Shown here: positions 28,901-37,130 of the stretch, in pieces | How the letters are laid out: each line of letters opens with the position of its first letter | Numbering within the stretch: position 1 is the stretch's first letter | From: Nostoc sp. TH1S01 | Lineage (GTDB): Bacteria; Cyanobacteriota; Cyanobacteriia; Cyanobacteriales; Nostocaceae | Direction: 5' to 3' | NCBI GenBank assembly: GCA_018993265.1 | Contig: JAGKSW010000018.1 | Span: 1 to 64,000, forward strand | Length of the DNA: 64,000 nucleotides | Made by a program: the position numbers and the translations under genes | The notes under the pieces: model-generated | Databases searched by the model: none | Told to the model about the DNA's origin: nothing | The model's input: the letters and a program-made list of their open reading frames with translations, nothing else

Positions 28901-29041
28901 TATGCAGCGTTGAAAGCGGGGAAAGTTACTAAAGCTGAGGCGTTGCAAAAGGCGCAAGTTGCTTTATTGATGGGGAAGAATAGTGAGTTTAATCATCCTT
29001 ATTATTGGTCGGCTTTTATTTTAATTGGTAATGGGTTGTAG
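25982..29041 (+). CDS. Exported TPR-CHAT protease-like protein
   Basis: About 1019 residues from the ATG at 25982 (a GTG two codons earlier is possible). A signal peptide ending SLAQA (about residue 31) predicts export. About ten TPR units follow (about 40-480; motifs LNNIGVVYLNLGNYAQAL, LNNIGRVYQNLGNFNQAL). A coiled, Gln/Lys-rich middle precedes a C-terminal CHAT domain (about 680-1019), a caspase-like peptidase fold with catalytic His in LATHGK (about residue 883) and Cys in LSACQTG (about 925). Both catalytic residues are intact. Known bacterial CHAT proteins cleave specific protein partners, for example in the HetF/PatU3 system or with type III-E effectors. The target here is unknown. Confidence 0.92.
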   Translation: MQFSPILTTILLIVTPSALILYHSPPSLAQAPTPTAEERITEAIMLNNQGEGLVYKDLVGLADLQAGLELFQQSLAIFKQYGAKAGEANSFVNIGYVNLRKGEYAQALNFLQSALDIRRKLRDKENEWIPLSYIAEVYLNLGEYQKALDFYQPALKVLQELKAANPQGYNYTNSETNLLTDIGSVYFRTGKYSQALEFYQQSLTIQKAKGDKSGTAQTLNNIGVVYLNLGNYAQALNSYQQGLKDLQDCCSNFYGTQAAIFNNISGAYFSLGQYQKSLEFAEKSTNIYKKLGTGEYKSTDEQAIKLLYNALGQNAQALQQVTNRANVGDAFGKDSFQFQGAALNLNNIGQIYFSLGKYDEALKLYQQALDIYKQNNYKLGVAVALNNIGRVYQNLGNFNQALEYNQQALANYREVGDRTGEGVTISNLGQVYQKQSQYDQALGLYQQAVAIHREVEDKISEAATLKFLGDVLAAQNQPPLAIAFYKQSVNLTETIRQSLRVVPTDVQKSYTETVAERYRRLADLLLQQNRPAEAQQVLDLLKIQEVSDYIGNRGASTPKVTNRNTQRGSSTTVAVTPEKLPLKPQEEQISQKYSAIQDKAIALGKELTTLRKIPPQTRTATQEKRLAELVKLEQTTNAEFNKFIKSPSVVALVQQLSATSGQENLNLRQLNSLRDNLRQLNQKAVLLYPLVLDDRLELVIVSADAPPIHRTVAVKSAELNQTINEFREAILVPYKNSNTPANKLYDWLIKPIENDLKQAEAKTIIYAPDGKLRYVPLAALYDGQNWLVQKFVINNITSASLTKLVNQPQTSVSALAAAFTKGEYTVAVGQRQEMFSGLEFAKAEVENVAKILPGSKVVLDKDFNPNATIPQMNDYKIVHLATHGKLVNGSPEDSFIVFGDGEHATLRDIENWSLSNVDLVVLSACQTGLGEKSANGQEILGLGYQIQLAGAKATMASLWAVSDGGTQALMNEFYAALKAGKVTKAEALQKAQVALLMGKNSEFNHPYYWSAFILIGNGL

Positions 29042-29146
29042 ATGATGAATACGGGAAAATAAGAATTTTATGTTTCGCGCAAAGGCGCAAAGGCGCAGAG
29101 AATTAGGGTGTATAAACAAGTCGAAAATTTGCAGTATGAAACCGTA

Positions 29147-29272
29147 TCCCGCCTAGAACTAAAGTTCCAGGCTTATAGCAAAAGTCTACTGAAGTAGACT
29201 GGAATAAATTGGTCTTTTAGTCCTCTTCAGAGGACTTGCGCTATAAGACTCGGAATTTATTCCGAGGCGGGA
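29147..29272. repeat. Imperfect palindromic repeat element (MITE-like)
   Basis: 126 bp with ends TCCCGCCT and AGGCGGGA, and internal inverted pairs (AGTCTACTGAAGTAGACT; GTCCTCTTCAGAGGAC). Just upstream (29078-29098) is a GCAAAGGCGCAAAGGCGCAG short repeat. The element fills the spacer between two convergent large genes. Confidence 0.65.
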
Positions 29273-29364
29273 CAGATGCACTACACGAACATTTGTGTAT
29301 ATACCGTAGCTCTGTTTCGGGGAGAGGTTTGAAGAGGGGTTTCTTGAATTTGTTGAACTCACTT

Positions 29365-32300
29365 TTAACTGACTAAATTATCCAGCAATTCTTGTACTTC
29401 ATCTCGCTGATTGCGAACGTCCTCATCACCAGAAGCTATGGCTAAGGAGCGATTAAAGGCGGCTAATGCTGCTTGTAAATGATTGACTGCTTCTGGTTGT
29501 TGGGATAATTGTAAAAGTAATTTACCCCATTTTTGTAACGTATTGCCTTTGTTGTTGAGAGTATAGATATCTTCAGGAGCAAGTTTGAGGGCTTGGTCGT
29601 AGGTAGTAATTGCATCAGTGTAAGATTGGATGGCTTGGGGATGCTGGGACAGTTGGGTTTGCAAATCTCCCAAATTTTGGAATGCAACCCCTTTGTTGTT
29701 GAGAGCAGAGATATAGTCAGGAGCAAGTTTGAGGGCTTGGTCGTAGGCGGCGATCGCATCGGTGTAAGATTGGATGGCTTGGGGATGCTGGGTTAGTTCG
29801 GTTTGTAATTCCCCTAAACTGTGTAACGCAACCCCTTTGTTGTTGAGAGCAGAGATATAGTCAGGAGCAAGTTTGAGGGCTTGGTCGTAGGCGGCGATCG
29901 CATCGGTGTAAGATTGTAAGGCTTGGGGATGCTGGGCTAGTTGGGTTTGCAAATTCCCTAACTTTTGGAACGCTAACCCTTTGTTGTTGAGGGCGTAGTT
30001 GTCGTCAGGAGCAAGTTTTAGAACTTGGTCGCAGGTCGCGATCGCATCGGTATAAAATTGTAAGGCTTGGGGATGTTGGGCTAGTTGGGTTTGCAAATTC
30101 CCTAAACTGTGTAACGCAACCCCTTTGTTGTTGAGAGCGTAGATATCGTCAGGAGCAAGATTGAGGGCTTTGTCGTAGGCGGCAATTGCATCGGTGTAAG
30201 ATTGGATGGCTTGGGGATGCTGGGCGAGTTGGGTTTGCAAATTCCCTAATTTTTGTAACGCTGACCCTTTGTTGTTGAGAGTATTGATATTGTCAGGAGC
30301 AAGATTGAGGGCTTGGTCATAGGCGGCAATTGCATCGGTGTAAGATGTTAGGGCTTGGGAATACTGGGCTAGTTGGGTTTGCAAATCCCCTAAACTGTTT
30401 AACGCAACCCCTTTGTTGCTGAGAGCAGAGATATTATCAGGAGCAAGTTTGAGGGCTTGGTCGTAGGCGGCGATCGCATCGGTGTAAGATTGTATGGCTT
30501 GGGGATACTGGGCTAGTTGAGTTTGCAAATCCCCTAAACGTTCTAATGCTAACCCTTTGTTGTTGAGAGCGTAGTTGTCGTCAGGAGCAAGTTTTAGAAC
30601 TTGGTCGCAGGCGGCGATCGCATCGGTGTAAGATTGTACGGCTTGGGGATACTGGGCTAGTTGGGTTTGCAAATCTCCAACATTTTGTAATGCTGCCCCT
30701 TTGTTGTTGCGAATTTGAATATAGTCAGGAGCGAGGTTGAGGGCTTGGTCGTAGGCGGCGATTGCATCGGTGTAAGATTGTAGGGCTTGGGGATACTGGG
30801 CTAGTTGGGTTTGCAAATCCCCTAAACTTCCTAACGCACTTCCTTTGCTGTTGAGGGCCGAGATATCATCAGGAGCAAGTTTGAGGGCTTGGTCGCAGGC
30901 AGCGATCGCATCGGTGTAAGATTGTAGGGCTTGGGGATGCTGGGCTAGTTTGGTTTGCAAATCCCCTAAACTGTGTAACACTATTCCTTTGTTGTTGAGA
31001 GTAGAGGTATCGTTGGGGGTGATGGTTAATTGTTGGTTGTATGCAGCGACAGCTTCTAAATATTCTGTTTGTGCTGCTGAATGTTTCGCTAATTGAGTAT
31101 AGTAATCACCTTCAAACTGCGACACTCTACCCAGTTGAAAATCGCTGTTAATTATTAACTCACTCCTGACTTCCAAGAGTGAACGACATTGTTGATAACG
31201 ACTCAGGCGTAATGCTTCCTCAAACACTTCTACCCAATCATTTACACCCCGCAGCCAATCTAAACGGTTAGCGTGATATGTTGCTTCTGCGACTTGTCCC
31301 TGTTGGCGGTAGTGTTGTTCTAAAACAACATGAGCCTGTTGGGTAATTTCGTTATTGGTTTCATAGTTTAACCGCCGCAGTAAGTCGTGGATGCGATACC
31401 AGTCTTCTCCTAACTGTTCCACATCCCAAACAAAGGAAAATTCTGTGAGGATGTCGAAGGCTGGTTTGCTAGATGTGAAATGTAATTCTGCACCCAGCAG
31501 GCGGTAAATTTCAAAGTTAAACGAGCGACAAGCACTTAAAGCGTGAACCGCATAACTAATTTCTCTATCTGCATATTTCAGCAGTCGGTTAATCAAGATT
31601 TGGGCTTTATCTACTGTCTCGGCTGTCTTGGGGAAATCTGCTGCGCTGAGGGTAACTCGTTGTGCTTGCGCTTGTAAAATCACATCCGCAGACAAACCCA
31701 ATAGTAAGGGATGTACTTGATTTTCTCTCACACTAGAGTAGGCGATCGCACTGTGTCGCAATTCTTCATTCCTAATCTCAGCACGGCGTAAATACACATC
31801 TGCATCAGTTGGGGAAAGATGACTGACTAACTGAGTATCTATATATTGTTGCGGAATCGGAAAATTATCAGCTTCCTCCCAACGCGGTGCTTCTCTCCCA
31901 GCGATGACGGCGACTATCCCCCTTTGCAATTCCAACTCGGCTAAAAAATACCGCAGCCATTCATCTCGCTGAAAATATAGTATGCCTGTTTGTTGCCGTT
32001 GACTTCCCCAAAAGGCTTCATGAGTGTCAAAAAATAACACAATTCTGGGTGGTGCTTTCTTTTGCAACATCGCCACATTCAAATCTTGCGCCAGATAGCG
32101 GGGGAGTTCGTTGATTAATTCGGTTTCTGCATCCATTCGCCGAATTTCCTGCACATCTGTTTCATTCAGCTTTCGTTGCTGTAAATATAGCTGAAAGTTT
32201 TCTCCCAGGTGCTTATCAAAAATGCCAAAGACAGCTTTACCAATAGTTCCCCAAGATGTATCGCTAACTGCATTAACGATTTCAATTAATAAGTCCAGTT

Positions 32301-32820
32301 CTTCGGCGGGAAACAGTTCAGCCAACTTCTCGCGCGTGAGGCGATTTTTTTGCTTGAGATACCAAACACAGGCAAAATCATATAAGGGAAACCGCAGCCG
32401 ATAGTTTAATTCTGTCGCCGCCCGTGCCAGCGATCGCCTGAGCATCAACAAGCCATAAAATGGGTCTTGGGGTTGATCATCGCCATTCGGTGCTAGTCCA
32501 AAGTCTTGTAAAATTGCGGGTACTTGCTCAAACTCCCAACTATCGGCAAACTCTATATATTCCGCCACTTCCGCCGCCGTTTTTGTCTTGAGTTTCTGCC
32601 AAGTATCCGTACCGAACCGCTTACAACACTTGGTGCGTAAAAATTTCAGCAGTAAAGATTTGCCGTTACCACCATCACCATAAAAAGATAATATTGTTTC
32701 TGCTGCTGGCTTCTCATTTATATATGCCGCAAACACGCGAGTTAATTCATGACGGTCTGTAAATAACTGTAACGCCCGATTGCCATCGGTGAGCGATCGC
32801 TTTCTGAAATTGATACTCAT
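29365..32820 (-). CDS. STAND-like P-loop NTPase with 48-residue TPR-like repeats
   Basis: 1151 residues. The N-terminal NTPase (about 20-330) has Walker A GDGGNGKS at 48-55 and a Walker B-like IVLFFDTHEAF near 265. A helical region (about 330-590) follows, with DWYRIHDLLRRLNYE resembling the winged-helix or arm part of STAND proteins. The C-terminal half is a repeat array of ten near-identical units and a diverged unit at each end, of the type QSYTDAIAAYDQALKLAPD, then ALNNKGVALHSLGDLQTQL. The period is 48 residues rather than the canonical 34 of TPR. It is likely an oligomerising signal-transduction or defence NTPase with the repeats as sensor. No effector domain is recognised. Convergent with the CHAT gene. 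Confidence 0.85.
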   Translation of the reverse strand: MSINFRKRSLTDGNRALQLFTDRHELTRVFAAYINEKPAAETILSFYGDGGNGKSLLLKFLRTKCCKRFGTDTWQKLKTKTAAEVAEYIEFADSWEFEQVPAILQDFGLAPNGDDQPQDPFYGLLMLRRSLARAATELNYRLRFPLYDFACVWYLKQKNRLTREKLAELFPAEELDLLIEIVNAVSDTSWGTIGKAVFGIFDKHLGENFQLYLQQRKLNETDVQEIRRMDAETELINELPRYLAQDLNVAMLQKKAPPRIVLFFDTHEAFWGSQRQQTGILYFQRDEWLRYFLAELELQRGIVAVIAGREAPRWEEADNFPIPQQYIDTQLVSHLSPTDADVYLRRAEIRNEELRHSAIAYSSVRENQVHPLLLGLSADVILQAQAQRVTLSAADFPKTAETVDKAQILINRLLKYADREISYAVHALSACRSFNFEIYRLLGAELHFTSSKPAFDILTEFSFVWDVEQLGEDWYRIHDLLRRLNYETNNEITQQAHVVLEQHYRQQGQVAEATYHANRLDWLRGVNDWVEVFEEALRLSRYQQCRSLLEVRSELIINSDFQLGRVSQFEGDYYTQLAKHSAAQTEYLEAVAAYNQQLTITPNDTSTLNNKGIVLHSLGDLQTKLAQHPQALQSYTDAIAACDQALKLAPDDISALNSKGSALGSLGDLQTQLAQYPQALQSYTDAIAAYDQALNLAPDYIQIRNNKGAALQNVGDLQTQLAQYPQAVQSYTDAIAACDQVLKLAPDDNYALNNKGLALERLGDLQTQLAQYPQAIQSYTDAIAAYDQALKLAPDNISALSNKGVALNSLGDLQTQLAQYSQALTSYTDAIAAYDQALNLAPDNINTLNNKGSALQKLGNLQTQLAQHPQAIQSYTDAIAAYDKALNLAPDDIYALNNKGVALHSLGNLQTQLAQHPQALQFYTDAIATCDQVLKLAPDDNYALNNKGLAFQKLGNLQTQLAQHPQALQSYTDAIAAYDQALKLAPDYISALNNKGVALHSLGELQTELTQHPQAIQSYTDAIAAYDQALKLAPDYISALNNKGVAFQNLGDLQTQLSQHPQAIQSYTDAITTYDQALKLAPEDIYTLNNKGNTLQKWGKLLLQLSQQPEAVNHLQAALAAFNRSLAIASGDEDVRNQRDEVQELLDNLVS
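29540..31010 (-). repeat. Tandem 144-bp repeats encoding the TPR-like array
   Basis: Boxes such as CGATCGCATCGGTGTAAGAT recur every 144 bp (for example 29752, 29896, 30472) across about ten units, with near-identity at the DNA level. This indicates recent expansion or ongoing homogenisation. Unit number is likely to vary between strains and to challenge short-read assembly. Confidence 0.85.
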
Positions 32821-33054
32821 GCCAGCAGATATCAGAAAATATTAGATTTAGTGAAATTTAACATGAATTTAGCTCTAGCTTTATGTCCTCTATATAATCA
32901 TTAATTTTATTTACACAAAAATTGGATAAAAATATGGATTTTATGTCTAAAAAAATCACTAATTATTATTCATATAAAAAATAAACTGCTTATAATCAAG
33001 AGATAGTCTCATAATTTTAAATTCCATTGTCATTAATGATAATCAACAAAAACA

Positions 33055-33318
33055 ATGGCAAAAATTGTAATTTATAATTTGGTTACTAGGAAATTTAACC
33101 CATTCTTATATAACTTAAAATTTCTGCAAGCCACAACTATATGGGGAGGTGGCTATCCTTATAGTTTTCATATCAATAATATTACTGACAGCGTATCACT
33201 CAATTCTACGGGAGGAGATATTACTTATGAAGCTGTTAACCATTCATTTAGCTACCATGATAACAATATTCATGGCATAGACTATTCAGCATCGATTTAT
33301 AATATATTCTTTCATTAA
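33055..33318 (+). CDS. Hypothetical 87-residue protein
   Basis: Small frame beginning MAKIVIYNLVTRKF, with a Gly-rich centre (TIWGGGYPYSF) and a C-terminal half rich in Asn, Tyr, Ser and His. No family is recognised. The opening loosely recalls the MAKIxIxDL starts of small cyanobacterial peptides of the bacteriocin-leader type, but there is no double-Gly site or modification enzyme nearby. There is no strong ribosome binding site. It lies in AT-rich DNA next to insertion-sequence debris and could be spurious. Confidence 0.35.
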   Translation: MAKIVIYNLVTRKFNPFLYNLKFLQATTIWGGGYPYSFHINNITDSVSLNSTGGDITYEAVNHSFSYHDNNIHGIDYSASIYNIFFH

Positions 33319-33374
33319 TAAAATATTGGCTATTTAATTAAATTATTTGGGAGCATCTCAGTTTTTGAAGTGGC

Positions 33375-33791
33375 TCAAAGCGACAATAATGCATTAAGGT
33401 AGGCGCAGCGATGGGCAAGGACTTGAGGTACATTTTCGCGCTTCCATTGCGCTCCGGAAATCTTAGTTCGACGGTCAACCTGTTTAACGGCAGATTCAAC
33501 AGCTCCAGAACCAATCGAACAAATTTCTTCAGCTTGATGGTATTCGTAATTAATAATGCGTAGGCGTAGCCCGCCGAAGGCATCGCGGTGTTTATCGAGA
33601 TAATAGCAAAAGTTTTGTGCTTGTTTACCCTGACAATCAGTAAATAGGGCAATAGTAGCCTCAACTTGACCTTTCCATAGTAAAGCTTGTGCTTGTTTGA
33701 GGCGTTTTTGTGAACCCCCAACCTGATGAAGATTTTCTATCAAATGGAACCAATCAAGTACTTCTCGTACTCGATATCTGCTGCTGCATCT
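33375..33791 (-). pseudogene. ISKra4-family transposase, C-terminal fragment
   Basis: The minus-strand frame reads REVLDWFHLIENLHQ, then CSIGSGAVESAVKQVDRR and KISGAQWKRENVPQVLAHRC, which is the C-terminal end of an ISKra4-type transposase. The frame is closed upstream by a TGA at 33792-33794, so the N-terminal two-thirds are missing. Near the middle a 27-bp small repeat is inserted in frame, adding about nine residues (DAFGGLRLR) between LDKH and IINYEYH. No intact terminal repeats were found. Non-functional remnant. Confidence 0.8.
33559..33585. repeat. Small dispersed repeat inserted in the transposase fragment
   Basis: GCGTAGGCGTAGCCCGCCGA and the next few bases form a 27-bp element of a family widespread in Nostoc-type genomes. 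Its length keeps the host reading frame open. Coordinates are accurate to a few bases. Confidence 0.6.
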
Positions 33792-34218
33792 TCATAGCTG
33801 ACCAGCCCCTTCGGGGCGGGAACTCTTAAGAGGGAACTCTTAACAGAAAAAGAATGAGCATCCGAAGACAAGGGTTTCAAGCCCCTGAATTTATTCATGA
33901 AAAAATAAAAACACTTTTTTCGAGACACGTAGTGCAAGAAAAAATACGTCCTTGTTCAAATCCCCTTGATTCATCTATGGGGATTTCCCTGTTGCCTGTT
34001 GCCCATTCCCTGTTCCCTCTTAAATTAGCACTCACCCGTAGACAGCAAATTTCCAGATACGGACTGAGTTGATTTCTCCCTGGGACTTCCAATTGCTGTG
34101 CTTGCTTACTTGTGATTGGTAATTCTCCCAAAATACTTTTTAGTCGTCGTTTATACCCTGCTCTTGTGTCCGTAACCGTTTCGATAAAAAAACCCCTACT
34201 TCTGGCATGATGTGCTAA

Positions 34219-34632
34219 GGGACTAATGTTCGTTTTGTTGTTACCTCACTTTCTACTAATAAAGTACCACCCAGTCAACTATACACACAAAAATACTGTA
34301 AGCGAGGGGAGATGGAAAATCGCTTTAAAGAACAACAATTAGAACTTTTTAGTGATAGAACAAGCACCCACACATTTGCGGGAAATCAATTACGTCTGTG
34401 GTTTTCTTCTGTTGCTTACGTTTTGATTCAGGCGTTGCGTCAAAAATGTTTAGCTAAAACTGAATTACAAAATGCTACTGTTGGGACTATTCGTACCAAA
34501 TTATTGAAGTTAGGAGCTTTGATGACTGTAAGTACACATCGCATTTTAATTGCAATTACTAGTTCTTGTCCATATAAACATATTTTTGCTACTGCTCATA
34601 AAAGCTTAAAAATGCTGACTAACACTGCTTAA
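34219..34632 (+). pseudogene. IS1380-family transposase, C-terminal fragment
   Basis: The frame reads NVRFVVTSLS, then QKYCKRGEMENRFKEQQLEL and THTFAGNQLRLWFSSVAYVL, ending TVSTHRILIAITSSCPY. This is the C-terminal third of an IS1380-type DDE transposase, including the Y-(2)-R-(3)-E signature (YCKRGEME). It is closed upstream by a stop at 34216-34218, so the catalytic N-terminal part is lost. An ATG at 34312 gives a 106-codon frame, but this is a fragment, not a gene. Confidence 0.85.
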
Positions 34633-34951
34633 ATTGAAGGTAAATTGCCTTTTGCTTATTTCTAATCAATAATACTTTGGGCTTGGGTTGATTCAAGTCT
34701 TGTTTTGGAATGCTGAATTTTATGAACAGAGCATTTTGATTTTACCACCATTTAAATACTAGTGATTATTTTAACTTTATAAATGCAGATTTATACTTAA
34801 TTTATCTCTGCACCTAAATTTTGATGAATGATGTATCAGAAAAAAGTCTCACATCAGGTCATGTAAATTAGTTTTTTACTGCTTGTGAGAAATCCGGGAT
34901 ATTGTTGTTAGATATAATTGAATACTTGATATAAGTTCTCAGCGTAAGAAT
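34633..34951. other. AT-rich spacer after the IS fragments
   Basis: About 320 bp with no supported frame. It probably holds the promoter of the gene starting at 34952. No intact IS terminal repeats were found. Confidence 0.5.
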
Positions 34952-35566
34952 ATGGCTAGCTTAAATCGCGTTCTATTTATTCAAGATACAATTCTTAAAC
35001 AAGAACCAGTACAATCCAGTCAATTGCCAAGTACTAAACAACAAAATATTCCGATTGGGACTCTGCTGGTACTTAAGTCTTACGAAATACCTGCAACTCA
35101 TTCTGACCACTATAAATTATCTTTAGAAGATATTCAATTTAAAGGTTTTAGTAGTAACTGGTATGCTTTTGCGAAGCACGCCAAAATTATTCCAGATGAA
35201 ATTACTCCTGTTACGAGTATTCAAGCGATCGCTACTAAGCAACAAGCAAAGGATACGGTAAAAATTACTGTAGATCGTCAGTCGGTTGGTAATCAACAAG
35301 GTTTTCTGAAACTGGTGTTTAACGTAGATACCATCATTAAGCGCCAACCTGTAGATTCTAAGGTGCTGAATGATCAATCCAAGCAGGTAATTCCAGGCGG
35401 TACAGAATTAATTTTATTCACCGACAAGCCAGACAATAATAATATTGTGAAATTTACCCTTCAAGATAATCATCTTAAATTTAATCTGAAGGATATTGAG
35501 TTTAAAGGTTTCTCGAAGGATTGGTTTGTCTTTAGTCAACACGTTGGTATTCAACGAGTTGACTAG
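34952..35566 (+). CDS. Tandem-duplicated small beta-domain protein (cyanobacterial, function unknown)
   Basis: 204 residues made of two homologous halves of about 85. Half one carries FIQDTILKQEPVQSSQL, IPIGTLLVL and IQFKGFSSNWYAFAKHAKI. Half two carries FNVDTIIKRQPVDSKVL, IPGGTELIL and IEFKGFSKDWFVFSQHVGI. The same module type occurs in cyanobacteria attached to cell-wall hydrolases and peptidases, where it looks like an SH3-type binding domain. Here it stands alone, with no signal peptide and no enzyme. Its stop codon TAG lies in the CTAG at the end of a MITE, so the original 3' context may have been altered. Confidence 0.75.
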   Translation: MASLNRVLFIQDTILKQEPVQSSQLPSTKQQNIPIGTLLVLKSYEIPATHSDHYKLSLEDIQFKGFSSNWYAFAKHAKIIPDEITPVTSIQAIATKQQAKDTVKITVDRQSVGNQQGFLKLVFNVDTIIKRQPVDSKVLNDQSKQVIPGGTELILFTDKPDNNNIVKFTLQDNHLKFNLKDIEFKGFSKDWFVFSQHVGIQRVD

Positions 35567-35673
35567 TACAAAAAGGCTGAAGTCTGAAGTCTGAAGTCTG
35601 AAATGAAGAAACCCTTAGAGTGAGCTTTTCAGCAATTGATAATGGGTGCTTTATTTACGCCAACCTGTACTAG
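35563..35673. mobile_element. CTAG-ended MITE, copy 1
   Basis: 111 bp, from CTAGTACAAAAAGGCTGAAG to CCTGTACTAG. It contains a short GTCTGAA heptamer array (triplicated) and the block ATGAAGAAACCCTTAGAGTG. Copies of the same element lie at 47670-47957 and 58164-58302. Outer CTAG on both sides may be the terminal repeat or a 4-bp target duplication of the IS5-type (YTAR). The left CTAG contains the TAG stop of the upstream gene. Confidence 0.8.
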
Positions 35674-35676
35674 TTT

Positions 35677-35705
35677 GTAGAGACGTTGCAATGCAACGTC
35701 TCTAC
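35677..35705. terminator. GTAGAGACGTTGCA palindrome, second copy
   Basis: A perfect 14-bp inverted repeat with a 1-nt centre, the same sequence family as 17078-17106. It lies between convergent genes (stops at 35566 and 35732), consistent with a terminator role. Confidence 0.55.
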
Positions 35706-35731
35706 TTAAATTTATACTCAGCACTCAGCAC

Positions 35732-37090
35732 TTATCTTTGCGTTGAAACAGTTAATACCTGCGGTGGGGTAGCATCGGGAGGATAGAGAAAGTCTACTTC
35801 TACTAATCTGCGATCGCTTGCTTTCATATTTAATACTACTAGTGGTTCTCCTGCTTGACCCCGCTTTTGAACTAAATGCACAAACTTGGTTTTTGGCATA
35901 CCATTATCATCTTTGTATCGTACCCGCACACTTCCCCGAAAGAAGGTTTGGCGTGCTGGGGTACTAAAAAAGCGCAGTCCAGGTTTAACTAACTGATCTT
36001 CTTTGATTGGGGTTTGCATGGCAACAGCCACGGTTCGCGGAGTAGAAGTATTGTTATATAAAGGTAACTTCAAGTTGTATTGAATTGCATAATTACCATG
36101 TGCGCGATATGCAGTGTCGGGATAACGTACTAACATCGGCGCACTTTGAATTTGATTCGTCCCTAAAGTTCCGCCGTGCAAAGTACTCAGCGCATAAGAA
36201 ACAGCTTGTCCTGGTTGGGGAATTGTTAAAAATCGCGCTTTGGGACTATCTACTATAAATGCACGCCAAAAGGAACCACCTGCGACTCCTGCAACTCTTC
36301 CGTAAATTTTCGGCTTACCAGTTTCTTCTAAGGGAGTAGGTGTTTTATCGCGTGGTGTAGATAATTCACCGTTATCTAATAAATTTTGCCACTCTGCTAA
36401 AGTCGGCGCACGTTCACTACCATCAGGATTATCCTTGGCAAACATCGCCAAACTAGCGACATAAACTGTACCGTTACTCCGCAAGCGCATTAAGGTAGAA
36501 CGACCATTTAAAGGTGGTGTTAACCCCTGCACAGGAATTGGCAGATTTAGCAACATTTGACTTTGCTTAGGTGCAAGGACAATTTGCGCTGGGAAGATTG
36601 CTTGTCGCCTTCCTCTAAGAATATCAGACATAACGCGATCGCCTGGCCCGGCAAATACTGTTCCAGCCGCATTTTCTACATAAGGCGGTAACTCAATAAA
36701 TGGTGCATCTGGCTGACTTAAATAACTCGCCGCTTGCAATATATTGACGGTGACTGGTTGCTCAGTCGGGTTATGCAAAATTATACCGAGGTAGAGCGAT
36801 CGCAAATTTTCTGGTGGGTCAGCTTTAGCAACATGATGAGCAAAAATATCAAATCTTCCTCGGAAGGGAAAATTTAAATGGGCGCTTGGAACTTTTTTGC
36901 CATCTCCTGGAAAAGTAGATAATAAAATTCCTTCTTTCAACACCAATTCTGGACTATTGCTATTAAAAGTTGGCACTGAATCTAACTGTCCTGGTAAGGG
37001 TAAAACTTGTTGCGGCTGGACAACTTCTTCTGGTGGTGGTGTGGGAGGTGTGGTTTGGGCAATCCATAAACTGAGTAAAGATGACAACAT
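35732..37090 (-). CDS. DUF3370 family protein (cyanobacterial, probably exported)
   Basis: 452 residues. The short hydrophobic N-terminus (MLSSLLSLWIAQ) followed by a Pro-rich segment (TTPPTPPPEEVVQP) suggests export or membrane attachment. The body matches the DUF3370 family, with GRFDIFAHHVAKADPP, SLYLGIILHNPTEQPVTV and GPGDRVMSDILRGRR. Family members are restricted largely to cyanobacteria and of unknown function, predicted beta-rich. Downstream of, and probably co-transcribed with, the pyroglutamyl-peptidase-like gene 40 bp upstream. Confidence 0.85.
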   Translation of the reverse strand: MLSSLLSLWIAQTTPPTPPPEEVVQPQQVLPLPGQLDSVPTFNSNSPELVLKEGILLSTFPGDGKKVPSAHLNFPFRGRFDIFAHHVAKADPPENLRSLYLGIILHNPTEQPVTVNILQAASYLSQPDAPFIELPPYVENAAGTVFAGPGDRVMSDILRGRRQAIFPAQIVLAPKQSQMLLNLPIPVQGLTPPLNGRSTLMRLRSNGTVYVASLAMFAKDNPDGSERAPTLAEWQNLLDNGELSTPRDKTPTPLEETGKPKIYGRVAGVAGGSFWRAFIVDSPKARFLTIPQPGQAVSYALSTLHGGTLGTNQIQSAPMLVRYPDTAYRAHGNYAIQYNLKLPLYNNTSTPRTVAVAMQTPIKEDQLVKPGLRFFSTPARQTFFRGSVRVRYKDDNGMPKTKFVHLVQKRGQAGEPLVVLNMKASDRRLVEVDFLYPPDATPPQVLTVSTQR

Positions 37091-37130
37091 ATACTTAGGT
37101 AATGATTTTTCCTAAAAGACGCACACCATT

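Noticed and set aside
29540-31010. Regular 144-bp repeats considered as a CRISPR-like or satellite array
   Set aside because: The units are contiguous coding repeats in one open frame with TPR-like translation and no unique spacers.
33338-33721. 127-codon minus-strand frame
   Set aside because: It overlaps the ISKra4 transposase fragment in another frame; the transposase motifs are in the 33375-33791 frame.
33940-33975. GTTCAAATCC motif resembling a tRNA T-arm
   Set aside because: No matching acceptor, D or anticodon stems could be drawn around it.
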